Positions 33,903 through 42,168 of a DNA stretch of 64,000 bases are shown here, one piece after another. The stretch lies in the NCBI RefSeq assembly GCF_023169885.1, contig NZ_AP025516.1, positions 558,001 through 622,000 of the forward strand, in the 5' to 3' direction. Numbering within the stretch: the first letter of the stretch is position 1; each line of letters begins with the position of its first letter. The translations under genes and the position numbers were made by a program. The notes under the pieces were generated by a model that worked only from the letters and a program-made list of their open reading frames with translations, ran no database searches and was not told the DNA's origin. This DNA comes from Desulfofustis limnaeus. GTDB taxonomy: Bacteria; Desulfobacterota; Desulfobulbia; Desulfobulbales; Desulfocapsaceae.

Positions 33903-34967
33903 CTACCGTCTCCCCAGGCCACCGCCAAGGCCGCCACCGCTGCCACCGGCATTGCCTTTGCCGTTGCCGGAATTGCCGGGGCCCCCTCCCTTGCCGGAAT
34001 TACCCGGGCCACCACCGTCGTTGCCTGCGGCTCCAGCGCTGCCGCCCTTGCCGGAATTACCGGGACCGCCACCATCGTTGCCTGCGGTTCCAACCCCGCC
34101 ACCCTTGCCGGAATTACCCGGACTGTTGCCGCCGATGTCTGAGCTTCCGAGACCGGCTGCGCCACGGCCTGCATCGTTCCCGCGGTTTGCCGAGGCGGCG
34201 CTGTTACCGCGCCCGGCTGTTTGACCGGGTGCTCCCGATAACCCTTTTCCCGGGGCACTGGCGGCGCCGAGTACTCCGTTAGCCGCCGAACTGCTGGCCC
34301 GGGACAGGCCGATGCCGGTTTCTGCATGAACCCGGTCTCTCTTGGCTAGACCAAGGCCGGGGTGCCCTGCAGCTTTAGCGTTCCTTTGGGTGGCTGCGGC
34401 GATTTCGTCAGCGGGGTCGGTGATCCCGGCTGTTCCGGTAAGATCGTCCGGGGCATCGACCGGATCGATTCCGGCCCGCTTACCGTGGCCGAGTCCGAGT
34501 ACGCCCGGATGCACTCCCAGCTCATGGGCGATCTGGCCCCAGCCCATGCCGTTTTGCCGCATGGACTGGATTTCCTCGCCGTAGACGCCAGCTAGGGCTC
34601 CGATCTGTTCGGCATAGGAATTGCGTGCCTCGTTGAGGCCTTGGGTGGCGCTGTCAAGTGCGTCCTGCAGGGTGTCGAGATCGGCGGCAGGATCGTCAAT
34701 GCCCGCTTGATAAGCGGACTGGGCCTCGTCGAAAGCGTCGCGGGCGGCGGCCAGGGCGTCAGCGGCCAGCTGGGTTTCCTCGCTGGGCTGCATGGCAGCG
34801 GCTTCGGCGAGTTGGGCCGCATGCATGGCTTGAGCGGGATTGCTGAAGGCCGGTTCTTCGACCATCCCCGGGTCCAGTTGGTCGTCAACCGTATCGGCTC
34901 CGGCTGACAGGGGCAAAAGTAGCGCTGTGGCGAGCAGACAGCTGATGAGCGTACGATTTCGGTTCAT
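33903..34967 (-). CDS. Secreted Gly/Asn-rich repeat protein
   Basis: 354 residues. A signal peptide (LISCLLATALLLPLSAGA) leads a mature protein with an Ala-rich helical part (about 40-150, containing QLAADALAAARDAFDEAQ) and a C-terminal half dominated by Gly, Asn, Ser and Ala. The last 80 residues repeat GNDGGGPGNSGKGG three times or so, ending GGSGGGLGGGLGRR. No enzyme domain is seen. The start overlaps the upstream TPR gene's stop (ATGA), so it is part of the sigma-factor operon and probably its exported effector or structural product. Confidence 0.75.
   Translation of the reverse strand: MNRNRTLISCLLATALLLPLSAGADTVDDQLDPGMVEEPAFSNPAQAMHAAQLAEAAAMQPSEETQLAADALAAARDAFDEAQSAYQAGIDDPAADLDTLQDALDSATQGLNEARNSYAEQIGALAGVYGEEIQSMRQNGMGWGQIAHELGVHPGVLGLGHGKRAGIDPVDAPDDLTGTAGITDPADEIAAATQRNAKAAGHPGLGLAKRDRVHAETGIGLSRASSSAANGVLGAASAPGKGLSGAPGQTAGRGNSAASANRGNDAGRGAAGLGSSDIGGNSPGNSGKGGGVGTAGNDGGGPGNSGKGGSAGAAGNDGGGPGNSGKGGGPGNSGNGKGNAGGSGGGLGGGLGRR
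33952..34135 (-). repeat. In-frame DNA repeats encoding Gly-rich units
   Basis: Several imperfect units of roughly 57-66 bp, each containing TTGCCGGAATTACC or a close variant when read on the plus strand. They encode the GNDGGGPGNSGKGG repeats of the secreted protein. Repeat number is likely to vary between strains by slippage or recombination. Confidence 0.7.
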
Positions 34968-36085
34968 ATGGAGACCTCTTTGTTCTGTTGATGGGTGGAC
35001 GAGCCGAAAAGCAGCAGGTCTTCGGCAGGTCTGTCTTGTTCTTTGCCGGGAAATGGAATCGTTTCAGGACTGTCGAACCAACTGACGGCTATGCGGCGAT
35101 CAACCGGGCTGGTTGCCGTTTCAGCGATCAATCGTTTGAATAATAGAGCGCGATGTCTGGCACGGTTCGCATCTCCGCTACAAAAGGTGGTGATGGTCAG
35201 TGTCAGCGCTTGGTTGTCAGTAAGCATCGCCGCCAACATCGCTGCTTCGTGCTGCAGGTCGGCCGCAAGCGGTTCGGCGGCAAGCAGCGCCTGGGCGTGG
35301 ACGATGACGCGTTGAGTCCCGATCCAATAGGCGCGATAGGAGAAATCGCCGGCGCCGTTGAGCCGCTCGACGGCCCGCAGGGCCTTGATGCCGAGCCGCT
35401 GTCGGTGCAGGTAGTTCTTCCAGGCGGCGATTTCTTGTTCTTTTTGGCCCAGCTGCCGGTAGATCAGGCCGCTGTTGTACCAGGCTGCTGGTTCCTCGGG
35501 GGTAATGGTCAGTACCTTGGCATAGGAGTCCAGGGCCTGCTGGTAATCGCCGTTACTCAGGTGATGATGGCCGAGGTTGACCAACAGCGGTAGAGAATCG
35601 GGGGCCACGCGCAGGCCGCGCAGATAGCTCGCCCGTTCTTGGTCAGGCTGGTCATTGGTCCAGTGGGCAATCCCTTCCCAGAGAGCGAATTCGGGGTTTT
35701 CGGGAGACAGCCGGGCGGCGTGACGGAGCAGGGCGAGAGCGTCCGTCCGTTTTTCTGCGGCCAATAATTCGCGGCCGGCCAGGTATGCAGCCTCCGCATC
35801 GGCGAGTTGCAGCGGGTCGGCATCGGTTATCCGGGTCGAAAATCGTCCCAGAACAAAGGCGCCGATCAGCATGGCCGCCAGGCAGACGGTGACGGCAGGT
35901 CGAAAGGTGAGGACGGCCGGGGCTGAAAAAAGACGGGTGAGGCGGAGCCGCCGGCCCGCCGGGCGCTGGCGGATTCGGGCCAGGATTTCGGTGCCGAGTC
36001 CTGGCGGCGGCTGATGGAGCGGCAGCTGCTGGAGCTGCTCAATGAGCTGGTGGTGTGTTTCTTCGAATGGTTGTTTATGAGTCAT
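34964..36085 (-). CDS. Membrane-anchored TPR protein, probable anti-sigma partner
   Basis: 373 residues. N-terminal cytoplasmic region (about 1-60: THKQPFEETHHQLIEQLQQL) resembling the sigma-binding end of anti-sigma factors but without a zinc HxxxCxxC motif, one membrane helix (about 65-85), then TPR repeats (about 100-235) and a C-terminal domain of about 110 residues with GDFSYRAYWIGTQRVIV ... TITTFCSGD ... RRIAVSWFDSPE. The same C-terminal domain recurs in the neighbouring TPR lipoprotein. Start ATG 36085 overlaps the end of the sigma gene by 11 bases. The anti-sigma role is inferred from position and topology. Confidence 0.7.
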   Translation of the reverse strand: MTHKQPFEETHHQLIEQLQQLPLHQPPPGLGTEILARIRQRPAGRRLRLTRLFSAPAVLTFRPAVTVCLAAMLIGAFVLGRFSTRITDADPLQLADAEAAYLAGRELLAAEKRTDALALLRHAARLSPENPEFALWEGIAHWTNDQPDQERASYLRGLRVAPDSLPLLVNLGHHHLSNGDYQQALDSYAKVLTITPEEPAAWYNSGLIYRQLGQKEQEIAAWKNYLHRQRLGIKALRAVERLNGAGDFSYRAYWIGTQRVIVHAQALLAAEPLAADLQHEAAMLAAMLTDNQALTLTITTFCSGDANRARHRALLFKRLIAETATSPVDRRIAVSWFDSPETIPFPGKEQDRPAEDLLLFGSSTHQQNKEVSI

Positions 36086-36626
36086 GGCCGTGTCGCTCCA
36101 TGCTGCGTCCAAGAGCCTCGAGAGAGCGCTGCAGGCGCATCTTGATGGCGCTCTCCGAGGTATTGAAGATCCCGGCAAGTTCGCTGATCGAGCAATCGTG
36201 GCGATAGCGTAGGATGAGCAGTTCCCGGCGATCTTCCGGCAATCGGTTCAGCGCCTGCTGCAGGCCGTCGATTCGCTCCCTCATTTCGCACTCGTGGTCG
36301 GGAGTGCTTGGTGCCTGTAATTCATCGGAGGTGAGGATGCCGAAGAAACGTCGGCCATTTCGCCGTTTCCGCTGCCAGTCTCGGCCGTGGTTGAGAGCCA
36401 TCGTGTAGAGCCAGGGGAAAAACCCTCCTTTTTCCTGGTAACGGTCCAAGTTTTCGTAGGCTCGAATGAAAAGCTCTTGCGTCATGTCGGCGGCCTCATC
36501 GGAGGAGCCGCTGAAGCGATACATCAGGTTGTATATCGGCGTCTGATACCGCTCAACCAGTACCGCAAACGATCGATTGCGGCCGGCACGGATGTCGCTG
36601 ATCAGCTGCTTGTCGCTCGGCTCCAT
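36075..36626 (-). CDS. ECF-type RNA polymerase sigma factor
   Basis: 183 residues. Region 2 (about 20-85) has YRFSGSSDEAADMTQELFIRAYENL and FFPWLYTMALNHGRDWQRKR; region 4 (about 115-170) has LPEDRRELLILRYRHDCSISELAG and TSESAIKMRLQRSLEAL. No region 1 or 3, as expected for the ECF class. Overlaps the downstream membrane TPR gene by 11 bases. A T-run terminator separates it from the upstream lipoprotein gene, so it likely has its own promoter in the 80-bp gap or reads through. Confidence 0.92.
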   Translation of the reverse strand: MEPSDKQLISDIRAGRNRSFAVLVERYQTPIYNLMYRFSGSSDEAADMTQELFIRAYENLDRYQEKGGFFPWLYTMALNHGRDWQRKRRNGRRFFGILTSDELQAPSTPDHECEMRERIDGLQQALNRLPEDRRELLILRYRHDCSISELAGIFNTSESAIKMRLQRSLEALGRSMERHGHDS

Positions 36627-36674
36627 GAAACGTTCCTTTTACCCGGATAAACGTCTGGGCCCGGCTTTGGTCAC

Positions 36675-36704
36675 AAAAAAAAATCTGCCGTTCACACCGG
36701 CCAG
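36675..36704 (-). terminator. Intrinsic terminator after the TPR lipoprotein gene
   Basis: On the minus strand CTGGCCG and CGGCAG form a 6-pair stem with one bulged G (36704-36685), followed at once by A and nine T (36684-36675). It begins 5 bp after the stop codon of the TPR lipoprotein gene and lies before the sigma gene, so most lipoprotein transcripts should end here. Confidence 0.75.
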
Positions 36705-36708
36705 CGGA

Positions 36709-37719
36709 TTATTGTTCGCCGCTGAGGAAAAAATCCACCGACTCGTCGAGCTGATGTTTTTTCTTGCCTAAGGCAAGCATTTGTTCCTGATCGAACCAAC
36801 TGACGCCGATCCGTTCGGCGGCCAGCCCGTCGATGTTATTGACCAGGAAACGCTTGATCTCCAAGGCCCTACGGCGGGCCAGCTCCTTGTTGTTTTTCAG
36901 GAAGACGAGGACCTGCAGCGTGGTTCCGGGATGATTACGGGCGATTGTCCCGATCAGACGCAGGGATTCGTGGCTGTCGGGGTGCGGAGTGGCGCCGAAG
37001 GGGACGAAGGAGACTGATTCGACCGTGACCGTGCGGGCGCCGAGGCGGTGGTTCCGATAGGTGAAGTCGCCCAAGGCATTGAGGTATTCAGTGGCCTGCT
37101 GTGCCTGAGCACCTGACGGATAGTGGGCCATGAAGCGGAGCCAGGCGAGCTTCTCCTCGGCACTGCGGCCGAGTCGGTTGAGAATCAAAGCGCGATTGTA
37201 GAGTGCCGAGGGGCTGGTCGGCCAGATCTGCAGCGACCGGGCGTAGAGATCCAGGGCTTCCTGATAGCGTTTTGCTGCCAGGCGGCTATGGCCTAGATAG
37301 GTAAGGGCGAGGAGGTGGTTGGGATCGATATCCAGGGCGGCCTGATAGTGTTGTTGTTCCTCTTTGGCCATGCCGGATTGGCCGGCGGCCAGGCCGGCCC
37401 AGAACTGGTAGTCGGCTTTCTCCGGGGCCAGGTCGACGGCCGATCGCAACTGATCCAGAGCTGCCCGGCCTTCACCGGCCTGGAGGAGAAACCTGCCGTA
37501 GTAATAGCGAGCCACCGCACTGGTCGGGTGACTGGTCACCTCGTCGCGAAAAGCGGCCAAGCCGGCCTGGTGGTTGCCAGTCTGCAGATACCAGTCGCCT
37601 TTTATGGATTGGCCGAGGGTCCGACCGTAGTCCTGGATAGCGCAGCCGCTGGTCATGACGACGCTGAGCAGCCAGAGGGTTGCAATGGTGCAGGTAGAAT
37701 GAGAAAATCGGTGCAACAT
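36709..37719 (-). CDS. TPR-repeat lipoprotein with OmpA-like C-terminal domain
   Basis: 336 residues. Signal and lipobox VVMTSGC (Cys about 26) predict membrane anchoring. At least five TPR units follow (about 40-205: YYYGRFLLQAGEGRAALDQL, HYQAALDIDPNHLLALTYLG, RYQEALDLYARSLQIWPTSP). The C-terminal part (about 215-336: GDFTYRNHRLGARTVTV ... LQVLVFLKNNKELARRRALE ... AERIGVSWFDQE) resembles an OmpA-like fold in its ARRRALEIKRFL stretch. It is paralogous to the C-terminus of the membrane TPR protein two genes on. Confidence 0.75.
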   Translation of the reverse strand: MLHRFSHSTCTIATLWLLSVVMTSGCAIQDYGRTLGQSIKGDWYLQTGNHQAGLAAFRDEVTSHPTSAVARYYYGRFLLQAGEGRAALDQLRSAVDLAPEKADYQFWAGLAAGQSGMAKEEQQHYQAALDIDPNHLLALTYLGHSRLAAKRYQEALDLYARSLQIWPTSPSALYNRALILNRLGRSAEEKLAWLRFMAHYPSGAQAQQATEYLNALGDFTYRNHRLGARTVTVESVSFVPFGATPHPDSHESLRLIGTIARNHPGTTLQVLVFLKNNKELARRRALEIKRFLVNNIDGLAAERIGVSWFDQEQMLALGKKKHQLDESVDFFLSGEQ

Positions 37720-38180
37720 GATGCGTACCTTGTGGGAGGAGGGGTGGAACTGAAAAATCGTCTGTGCTTCCAGCAGTCCTTTTGATCGCCTGATCGAGGC
37801 CGTAACGGTCGGTGTAACGGTGGTTCGCCGCGGCCTCGATCCTGCCGATAAAGGGTCGGTGGAAACAACGGCGACAGCTTCATTTCCGCCAGCATACCAG
37901 AGATCGAGAGAAAAACAACATGGTTAACTTGTTAGAATAAAATGATTAAATCGTTTCAGCGAGATAGGGTTCATGTCGCTAAACGGCAACAGCGGTGACA
38001 CCACTAATGACCATCTGTACGGCAGGGGGGGACAAGGCTCAGTGAGTTGCTCACGCCAGATGTGGGATTGTTGGTTCCCGGTATGGTATACTGCACGTTG
38101 TCCGGACGGCCGCAGCCCGGCTCTGACATTTCCGCCGGGAACGGGCCGAACGATGAAACCTTGCCACAGAGGAGATAACG
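37720..38180. other. Divergent intergenic region before the selenoprotein gene
   Basis: About 460 bp between the leftward TPR lipoprotein gene and the rightward selenoprotein gene. An AT-rich stretch near 37915-37965 is the best place for promoters. A short open frame at 37973-38197 has no Shine-Dalgarno and an uncharacteristic composition, so I do not call it. Confidence 0.45.
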
Positions 38181-38987
38181 ATGCCGTTAGACCTTGAACG
38201 ATTCAGGGCCGCCTACGATCAGTGGGTAGAGGAGAGCCTGCCGGATTACCAGGCGGGCAAGATGGATCAGATCGTCAAGAAGTATCCGTTTGTTGTCCCC
38301 GACGATATCCCCTGGACGCCGTACCGCGGAAAACCTGCCGATCAGACTTTCGGGTTGGTGACCAGCGGTGGCCTCTATCTCAAAGGGAGCCAGGAGCCCT
38401 TCGACACCGTCTCCATCCATGGGGACACGACCTTTCGCGAAATTCCGAAAACGGTACGCCAGGAAGATATCGGCATCGCCCATCCTCACTATGATCATGG
38501 TCTGGCCCAACAGGATGTCAACGTGGTTTTTCCAGCTCAACGACTGGTTGAGATGGAAGAAGAACGGATCATCGGCCGTTTTGCCGAGACCTGTTACAGT
38601 TTCAGTTACGTCAACGACGTGATCACCCTGATCGAGAAGACGATTCCCGACCTGATTAGTCGGCTCAAGGCCCGCAGCGTCGACGTCCTGCTGCTGGTAC
38701 CGGTCTGACCCAAATGCCATCAGACCGTGGGTCTGATCCAGCGAATGGTCGAAGAGGCGGGAATACCAACCATCTCCACCGGTAACGCCATAGATCGGAT
38801 GAACCTGATCAAACCGCCGCGCGCCTTTCTGGTGAAATTCGCCCGGGGCAGTATGTTCGGCGAACCGGGCAACACCGCACGGCAGAGCCGCATCCTCATG
38901 GATGCGCTCGATGCGCTGCAGACCATGACGGTGCCGGGAACCATCAAGGAACTGCCGTATAAGTGGAAACGGCCCGATCCTGAGTGA
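38181..38987 (+). CDS. GrdB-family selenoprotein with in-frame TGA (Sec176)
   Basis: Read through the TGA at 38706-38708, the frame continues to TGA 38985-38987 and gives 268 residues with selenocysteine at 176. The segment VPVUPKCHQTVG has a UxxC redox motif, and the flanks (GIAHPHYDHGLAQQDVNVVFP before, EEAGIPTISTGNAIDRMN and FVKF/ARGSMFGEPGN-like sequence after) match the selenoprotein B family of glycine/betaine/sarcosine/D-proline reductases. A SECIS-like hairpin follows the TGA. ATG 38181 has GAGGAG upstream. No other reductase subunits are near, so it is probably a stand-alone redox member; the substrate is unknown. A gene finder would split it in two. Confidence 0.85.
38719..38737 (+). 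promoter_or_regulatory. SECIS-like hairpin for selenocysteine insertion
   Basis: Perfect 8-pair stem ATCAGACC / GGTCTGAT (38719-38726 and 38730-38737) with loop GTG. The loop begins 18 bases after the TGA, and its first base is G, as required in bacterial SelB-binding hairpins. It lies within the coding sequence, as bacterial SECIS elements do. Confidence 0.75.
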
Positions 38988-38992
38988 GATGA

Positions 38993-39042
38993 GCAGCGTC
39001 CGTCCGTTGAATCCTTACGAACGGACGCTGCAAACGCTTTTT
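38993..39042 (+). terminator. Strong intrinsic terminator after the selenoprotein gene
   Basis: Perfect 11-pair stem GCAGCGTCCGT / ACGGACGCTGC (38993-39003 and 39021-39031) followed by CAAACGC and five T (39038-39042). It starts 6 bp after the selenoprotein stop and directly abuts the end of the convergent RND pump gene. Confidence 0.85.
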
Positions 39043-42000
39043 CTATCTGATTTCGAGCTGGTCCGGGGCGGTTTCGGCAGCCGTGAGCGAGCGGGTCATC
39101 CCCCAGTCGCCGAACAGCACATAGAGCGCCGGAATCACCCACAGGACAAGCATCGTTGAGACCAGCAGGCCGAACACCACTGAAATGACCACCGGTTTGA
39201 CGGCGGTTGCCTGGGTGCTGGTCTCTAGCAGGATAGGCAGCAGCCCGACGATGGTGGTGCCGGTGGAGATGATAATGGCCCGCAACCGATCGCGGCTGGC
39301 CTGGCCGGCGGCGGCTTGGGCCGTCATTCCCCGCAGCCGGTGTTCCTTGATGAAGTGGATGAGCAGAATGGCATTGTTGACCACGATGCCGGCTAGCGAA
39401 GCGGCGCCGATCAGCGACGGCATGGACAGATAGTAGCCCATCAGGACGTGCCCCCAGACGGCGCCCATGAAGGCCAGCGGGATGGAGAGCATGACGATCA
39501 GCGGCTCGAGGTAGCTGCGGAACTGGAATGACAGGATGACGAAGATGCCGAGCAGACCGATCAGCAATCCGCGACCGATGGATCTGCCGGTCTCGGCCGA
39601 GCGGGTGACCTGCCCCTCGAACGACAGCGAGATTTTCGGATAGTTCTGGCGAAATCCCTGCAGCCAATCCGCTTTCATCGCCTTGACGATGGCCTGCGCG
39701 TTTGCCTGGCGGGCATCCACGTCGGCTCTGACGGTGACCGTCCGCCTGCCATCGATCCTGGTGATGCGTGCCCAGTCACGGGTCTCTTCGCTACGAACGA
39801 CCATATCCAGGGGGATCTGCCGGCCGTCCGGCAGACGAATCGTTTGCTGGGCCAGGTCGTCGAGGCTTGAACGTTCGGCGGTCAACTGACGTACCAGAAT
39901 ATCGATATCCCAGTTGCCGATCCGCTGAGTATCGGTGATCTGGCCCAGCAAGGCGGCCCGTAGCTGCGCCGCCACCTCCTCGGCGGTGAGGCCGAGCCCG
40001 TAGGCCCCTTGGCTCAAGGAAAAGCGGTATTGCGGTTTGCCGAGGCGCAGGTCGTCGATGACATTGGTGACGCCACCATAGCCGGCCAGATGTTGGGCCA
40101 CGTCTTGAGCCGCCCGTTTGAGTGCGGCAAGATCCTGCCCCTGCAGTCTGATCTCGATGGGGATGCCCGCCGGCCCGAACCCGGGTTCGCTGATGATCAG
40201 GCTAAGCAATCCGGGTACGGCACCGATCTCCTTTCTCCAAGCAGCGCTCAGTTCTTCCAAGGTAATGGTGCGGCGCTCGGCGGTGAGCAGGTCGACGCTT
40301 ACCGTGGCCACATGGGAGCCTTTTTCATTGGCGCTGGCATTTTCGTTGAACCGGACCTGGATGGCTTTTGCCAAGGCGACGCCATTCGGCTGGTCTGGCG
40401 TGTAACGCTGGTCGAGTCGGCGCAGGGCCGTTTCAACGTGGCGGGCAACGTCCTCGGTGCGGACCAACGGTGTCCCTTGGGCCATCAGGATACGGGCTTC
40501 AAGTACATCGCCGTCGATCTCGGGCATGGCCTCTCTGCCGATGTGTCCTCCCGCCATGAAACCGACCGAGGCAAGTAAAACGGTGATAACCAAGGCGAGG
40601 ACCGCGTAACGCTGGCGGATGGCGCCGTCCGCCAGCCGCCCGACCTGCTCACGAAATCTGGCGAAACGGTGTTCAAGGGCCGCTCTGAAGCGAGAATCAC
40701 GGTGTTTGCCCGACCGGGAGGAACTGGCGATGAGATGATGCGGCAGGATGAGGAAGGCCTCAACCAGACTGGCTACCAGGGCGGCGACAAGCACCACCGG
40801 CAGGACTTCGAGAACCGATCCCATCTCACCGGCGAGAAAAGACAGCGGCACGAACACCGCCGCCGTAGTCAGAAATGACGACATGACACCGGGAACGACC
40901 TGGCGCGTACCGTCGACGACGCCCTGCAGCGGGGATGCCTGTCCGGCAGCCACGGCCGCACTATTATCGGTGATGACGATGGAGTCGTCCATGACGATGC
41001 CGATCGCCATCAGCAGCGCTACCAGCGTGATCATGTTCAGCGATAGACCGGTGGCGGCCATGACCGCAAACGCACCGGCAAAGGCGGCGGGCAGGCCGAG
41101 CACCGCCCAGAGTGCCAGTCGTGGACGGAAAAACAGACTCATCACCACCAACACCAGAATCAGCCCGGTTATCCCGTTTTTGACCAGCATCTGTAGACGG
41201 TCACGGACGATACTGGTCATATCCTGGGTGATGGCGAGATTTATCAGCCGGTGCAGCCGCTGCTCCTCTGCCTGCCTCAGAGCCTTGATGTCCTCCATCA
41301 CCTGCAAAGAATCGCCGTGCAAAGATTTGCTGATCTCCAACACCAGAGCCCGCTGGCCGTTGAACCAGACCAGTTCTTCCGGGTGTTCGCCAACTTCGCG
41401 GATGGTGGCCATCTCGCCCAGAGTCAGCTCACCTCCCAGGTGATCGGCCACGACCACCAGGGTTTCCAGATCGGCAAGAGAGCGACGCTGGTCGGTGAAG
41501 CGCAGCAGGATATCGCGCTCTGCCGTTTCCAGAATGCCCAACGGCATATCGATGTTCTGCCGGCTCAGACGTTGGGCCAGTTCCCGGGCCGACAGTCCAT
41601 ACTGGGCCAGAACGTCGCGCTCCATCTCAACCTGCCACTGGCGATTCGACAGGCCGCGGATCCGAATGGCGGCGACTCCCGGCAGGGTTAGGAGACGCTC
41701 TTCCAGCTCCAGGACGTAATTTTCCAGCTGGGACAGCGGCAGATTGCCGCTGACAGCCAAGGAGCCGACCAGGTCGGTCCGGTGCATCTCGCGGATCACC
41801 GGCTTTTCGGAGCGGTCCGGAAGGTCGTTCAGGGCGTTGATCTCGGACTCGATGTCGTTGCGAAAGCGGATCACATCGCCGTTTGGCTCCATGGTAGCCG
41901 TGGCCACGGCAAGGTTATCCTGGGCCACACAGATCAGCTCCTCCAGGTACTCGACGCTGCGAACGGCCTCATCTATGCGGCGGCAGAGGGCATCCTCCAC

Positions 42001-42168
42001 ATCGGCAGCACTGGCACCCCGGTATTCGATCTCGATCTGTATCTCGGTCGGTCGAAAATCGGGAAAGGTCTCCCGCCGCAGAGCAGGTGCGGAAAAGAGG
42101 CCGGCCGCCAGTAACAGCAGCAGCAGGAGGTTGGCCGCAGTGGGATGGGCCGCAAACCAGCGGATCAT
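39043..42168 (-). CDS. RND-family efflux permease (AcrB-like)
   Basis: Inner-membrane proton-driven exporter of 1041 residues with the full RND layout: helix 1, a large periplasmic loop, helices 2-7, second loop, helices 8-12. Helix 4 has LMAIGIVMDDSIVITDN with the paired Asp of the proton relay. GRGLLIGLLGIFVILSFQFRS and GAASLAGIVVNNAILLIHFI mark the second half. Length and the separate adaptor point to the HAE-type multidrug branch rather than metal pumps. It overlaps the adaptor gene by 4 bases. No TolC-like gene is in the window. Confidence 0.92.
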   Translation of the reverse strand: MIRWFAAHPTAANLLLLLLLAAGLFSAPALRRETFPDFRPTEIQIEIEYRGASAADVEDALCRRIDEAVRSVEYLEELICVAQDNLAVATATMEPNGDVIRFRNDIESEINALNDLPDRSEKPVIREMHRTDLVGSLAVSGNLPLSQLENYVLELEERLLTLPGVAAIRIRGLSNRQWQVEMERDVLAQYGLSARELAQRLSRQNIDMPLGILETAERDILLRFTDQRRSLADLETLVVVADHLGGELTLGEMATIREVGEHPEELVWFNGQRALVLEISKSLHGDSLQVMEDIKALRQAEEQRLHRLINLAITQDMTSIVRDRLQMLVKNGITGLILVLVVMSLFFRPRLALWAVLGLPAAFAGAFAVMAATGLSLNMITLVALLMAIGIVMDDSIVITDNSAAVAAGQASPLQGVVDGTRQVVPGVMSSFLTTAAVFVPLSFLAGEMGSVLEVLPVVLVAALVASLVEAFLILPHHLIASSSRSGKHRDSRFRAALEHRFARFREQVGRLADGAIRQRYAVLALVITVLLASVGFMAGGHIGREAMPEIDGDVLEARILMAQGTPLVRTEDVARHVETALRRLDQRYTPDQPNGVALAKAIQVRFNENASANEKGSHVATVSVDLLTAERRTITLEELSAAWRKEIGAVPGLLSLIISEPGFGPAGIPIEIRLQGQDLAALKRAAQDVAQHLAGYGGVTNVIDDLRLGKPQYRFSLSQGAYGLGLTAEEVAAQLRAALLGQITDTQRIGNWDIDILVRQLTAERSSLDDLAQQTIRLPDGRQIPLDMVVRSEETRDWARITRIDGRRTVTVRADVDARQANAQAIVKAMKADWLQGFRQNYPKISLSFEGQVTRSAETGRSIGRGLLIGLLGIFVILSFQFRSYLEPLIVMLSIPLAFMGAVWGHVLMGYYLSMPSLIGAASLAGIVVNNAILLIHFIKEHRLRGMTAQAAAGQASRDRLRAIIISTGTTIVGLLPILLETSTQATAVKPVVISVVFGLLVSTMLVLWVIPALYVLFGDWGMTRSLTAAETAPDQLEIR

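Noticed and set aside
33952-34224. Proline/leucine-rich open frame opposite the Gly-rich gene
   Set aside because: It is the complement of the Gly-rich repeats, starts without a Shine-Dalgarno, and the minus-strand gene has a signal peptide and operon context.
38727-38987. A separate short gene beginning at GTG 38727
   Set aside because: It is in phase with the frame before the TGA at 38706, has no Shine-Dalgarno, and the joined sequence matches one protein family; it is the C-terminal part of the selenoprotein.
40009-40578. Open frame opposite the RND pump gene
   Set aside because: Shadow of an RND gene whose own sequence is fully conserved; no independent evidence.
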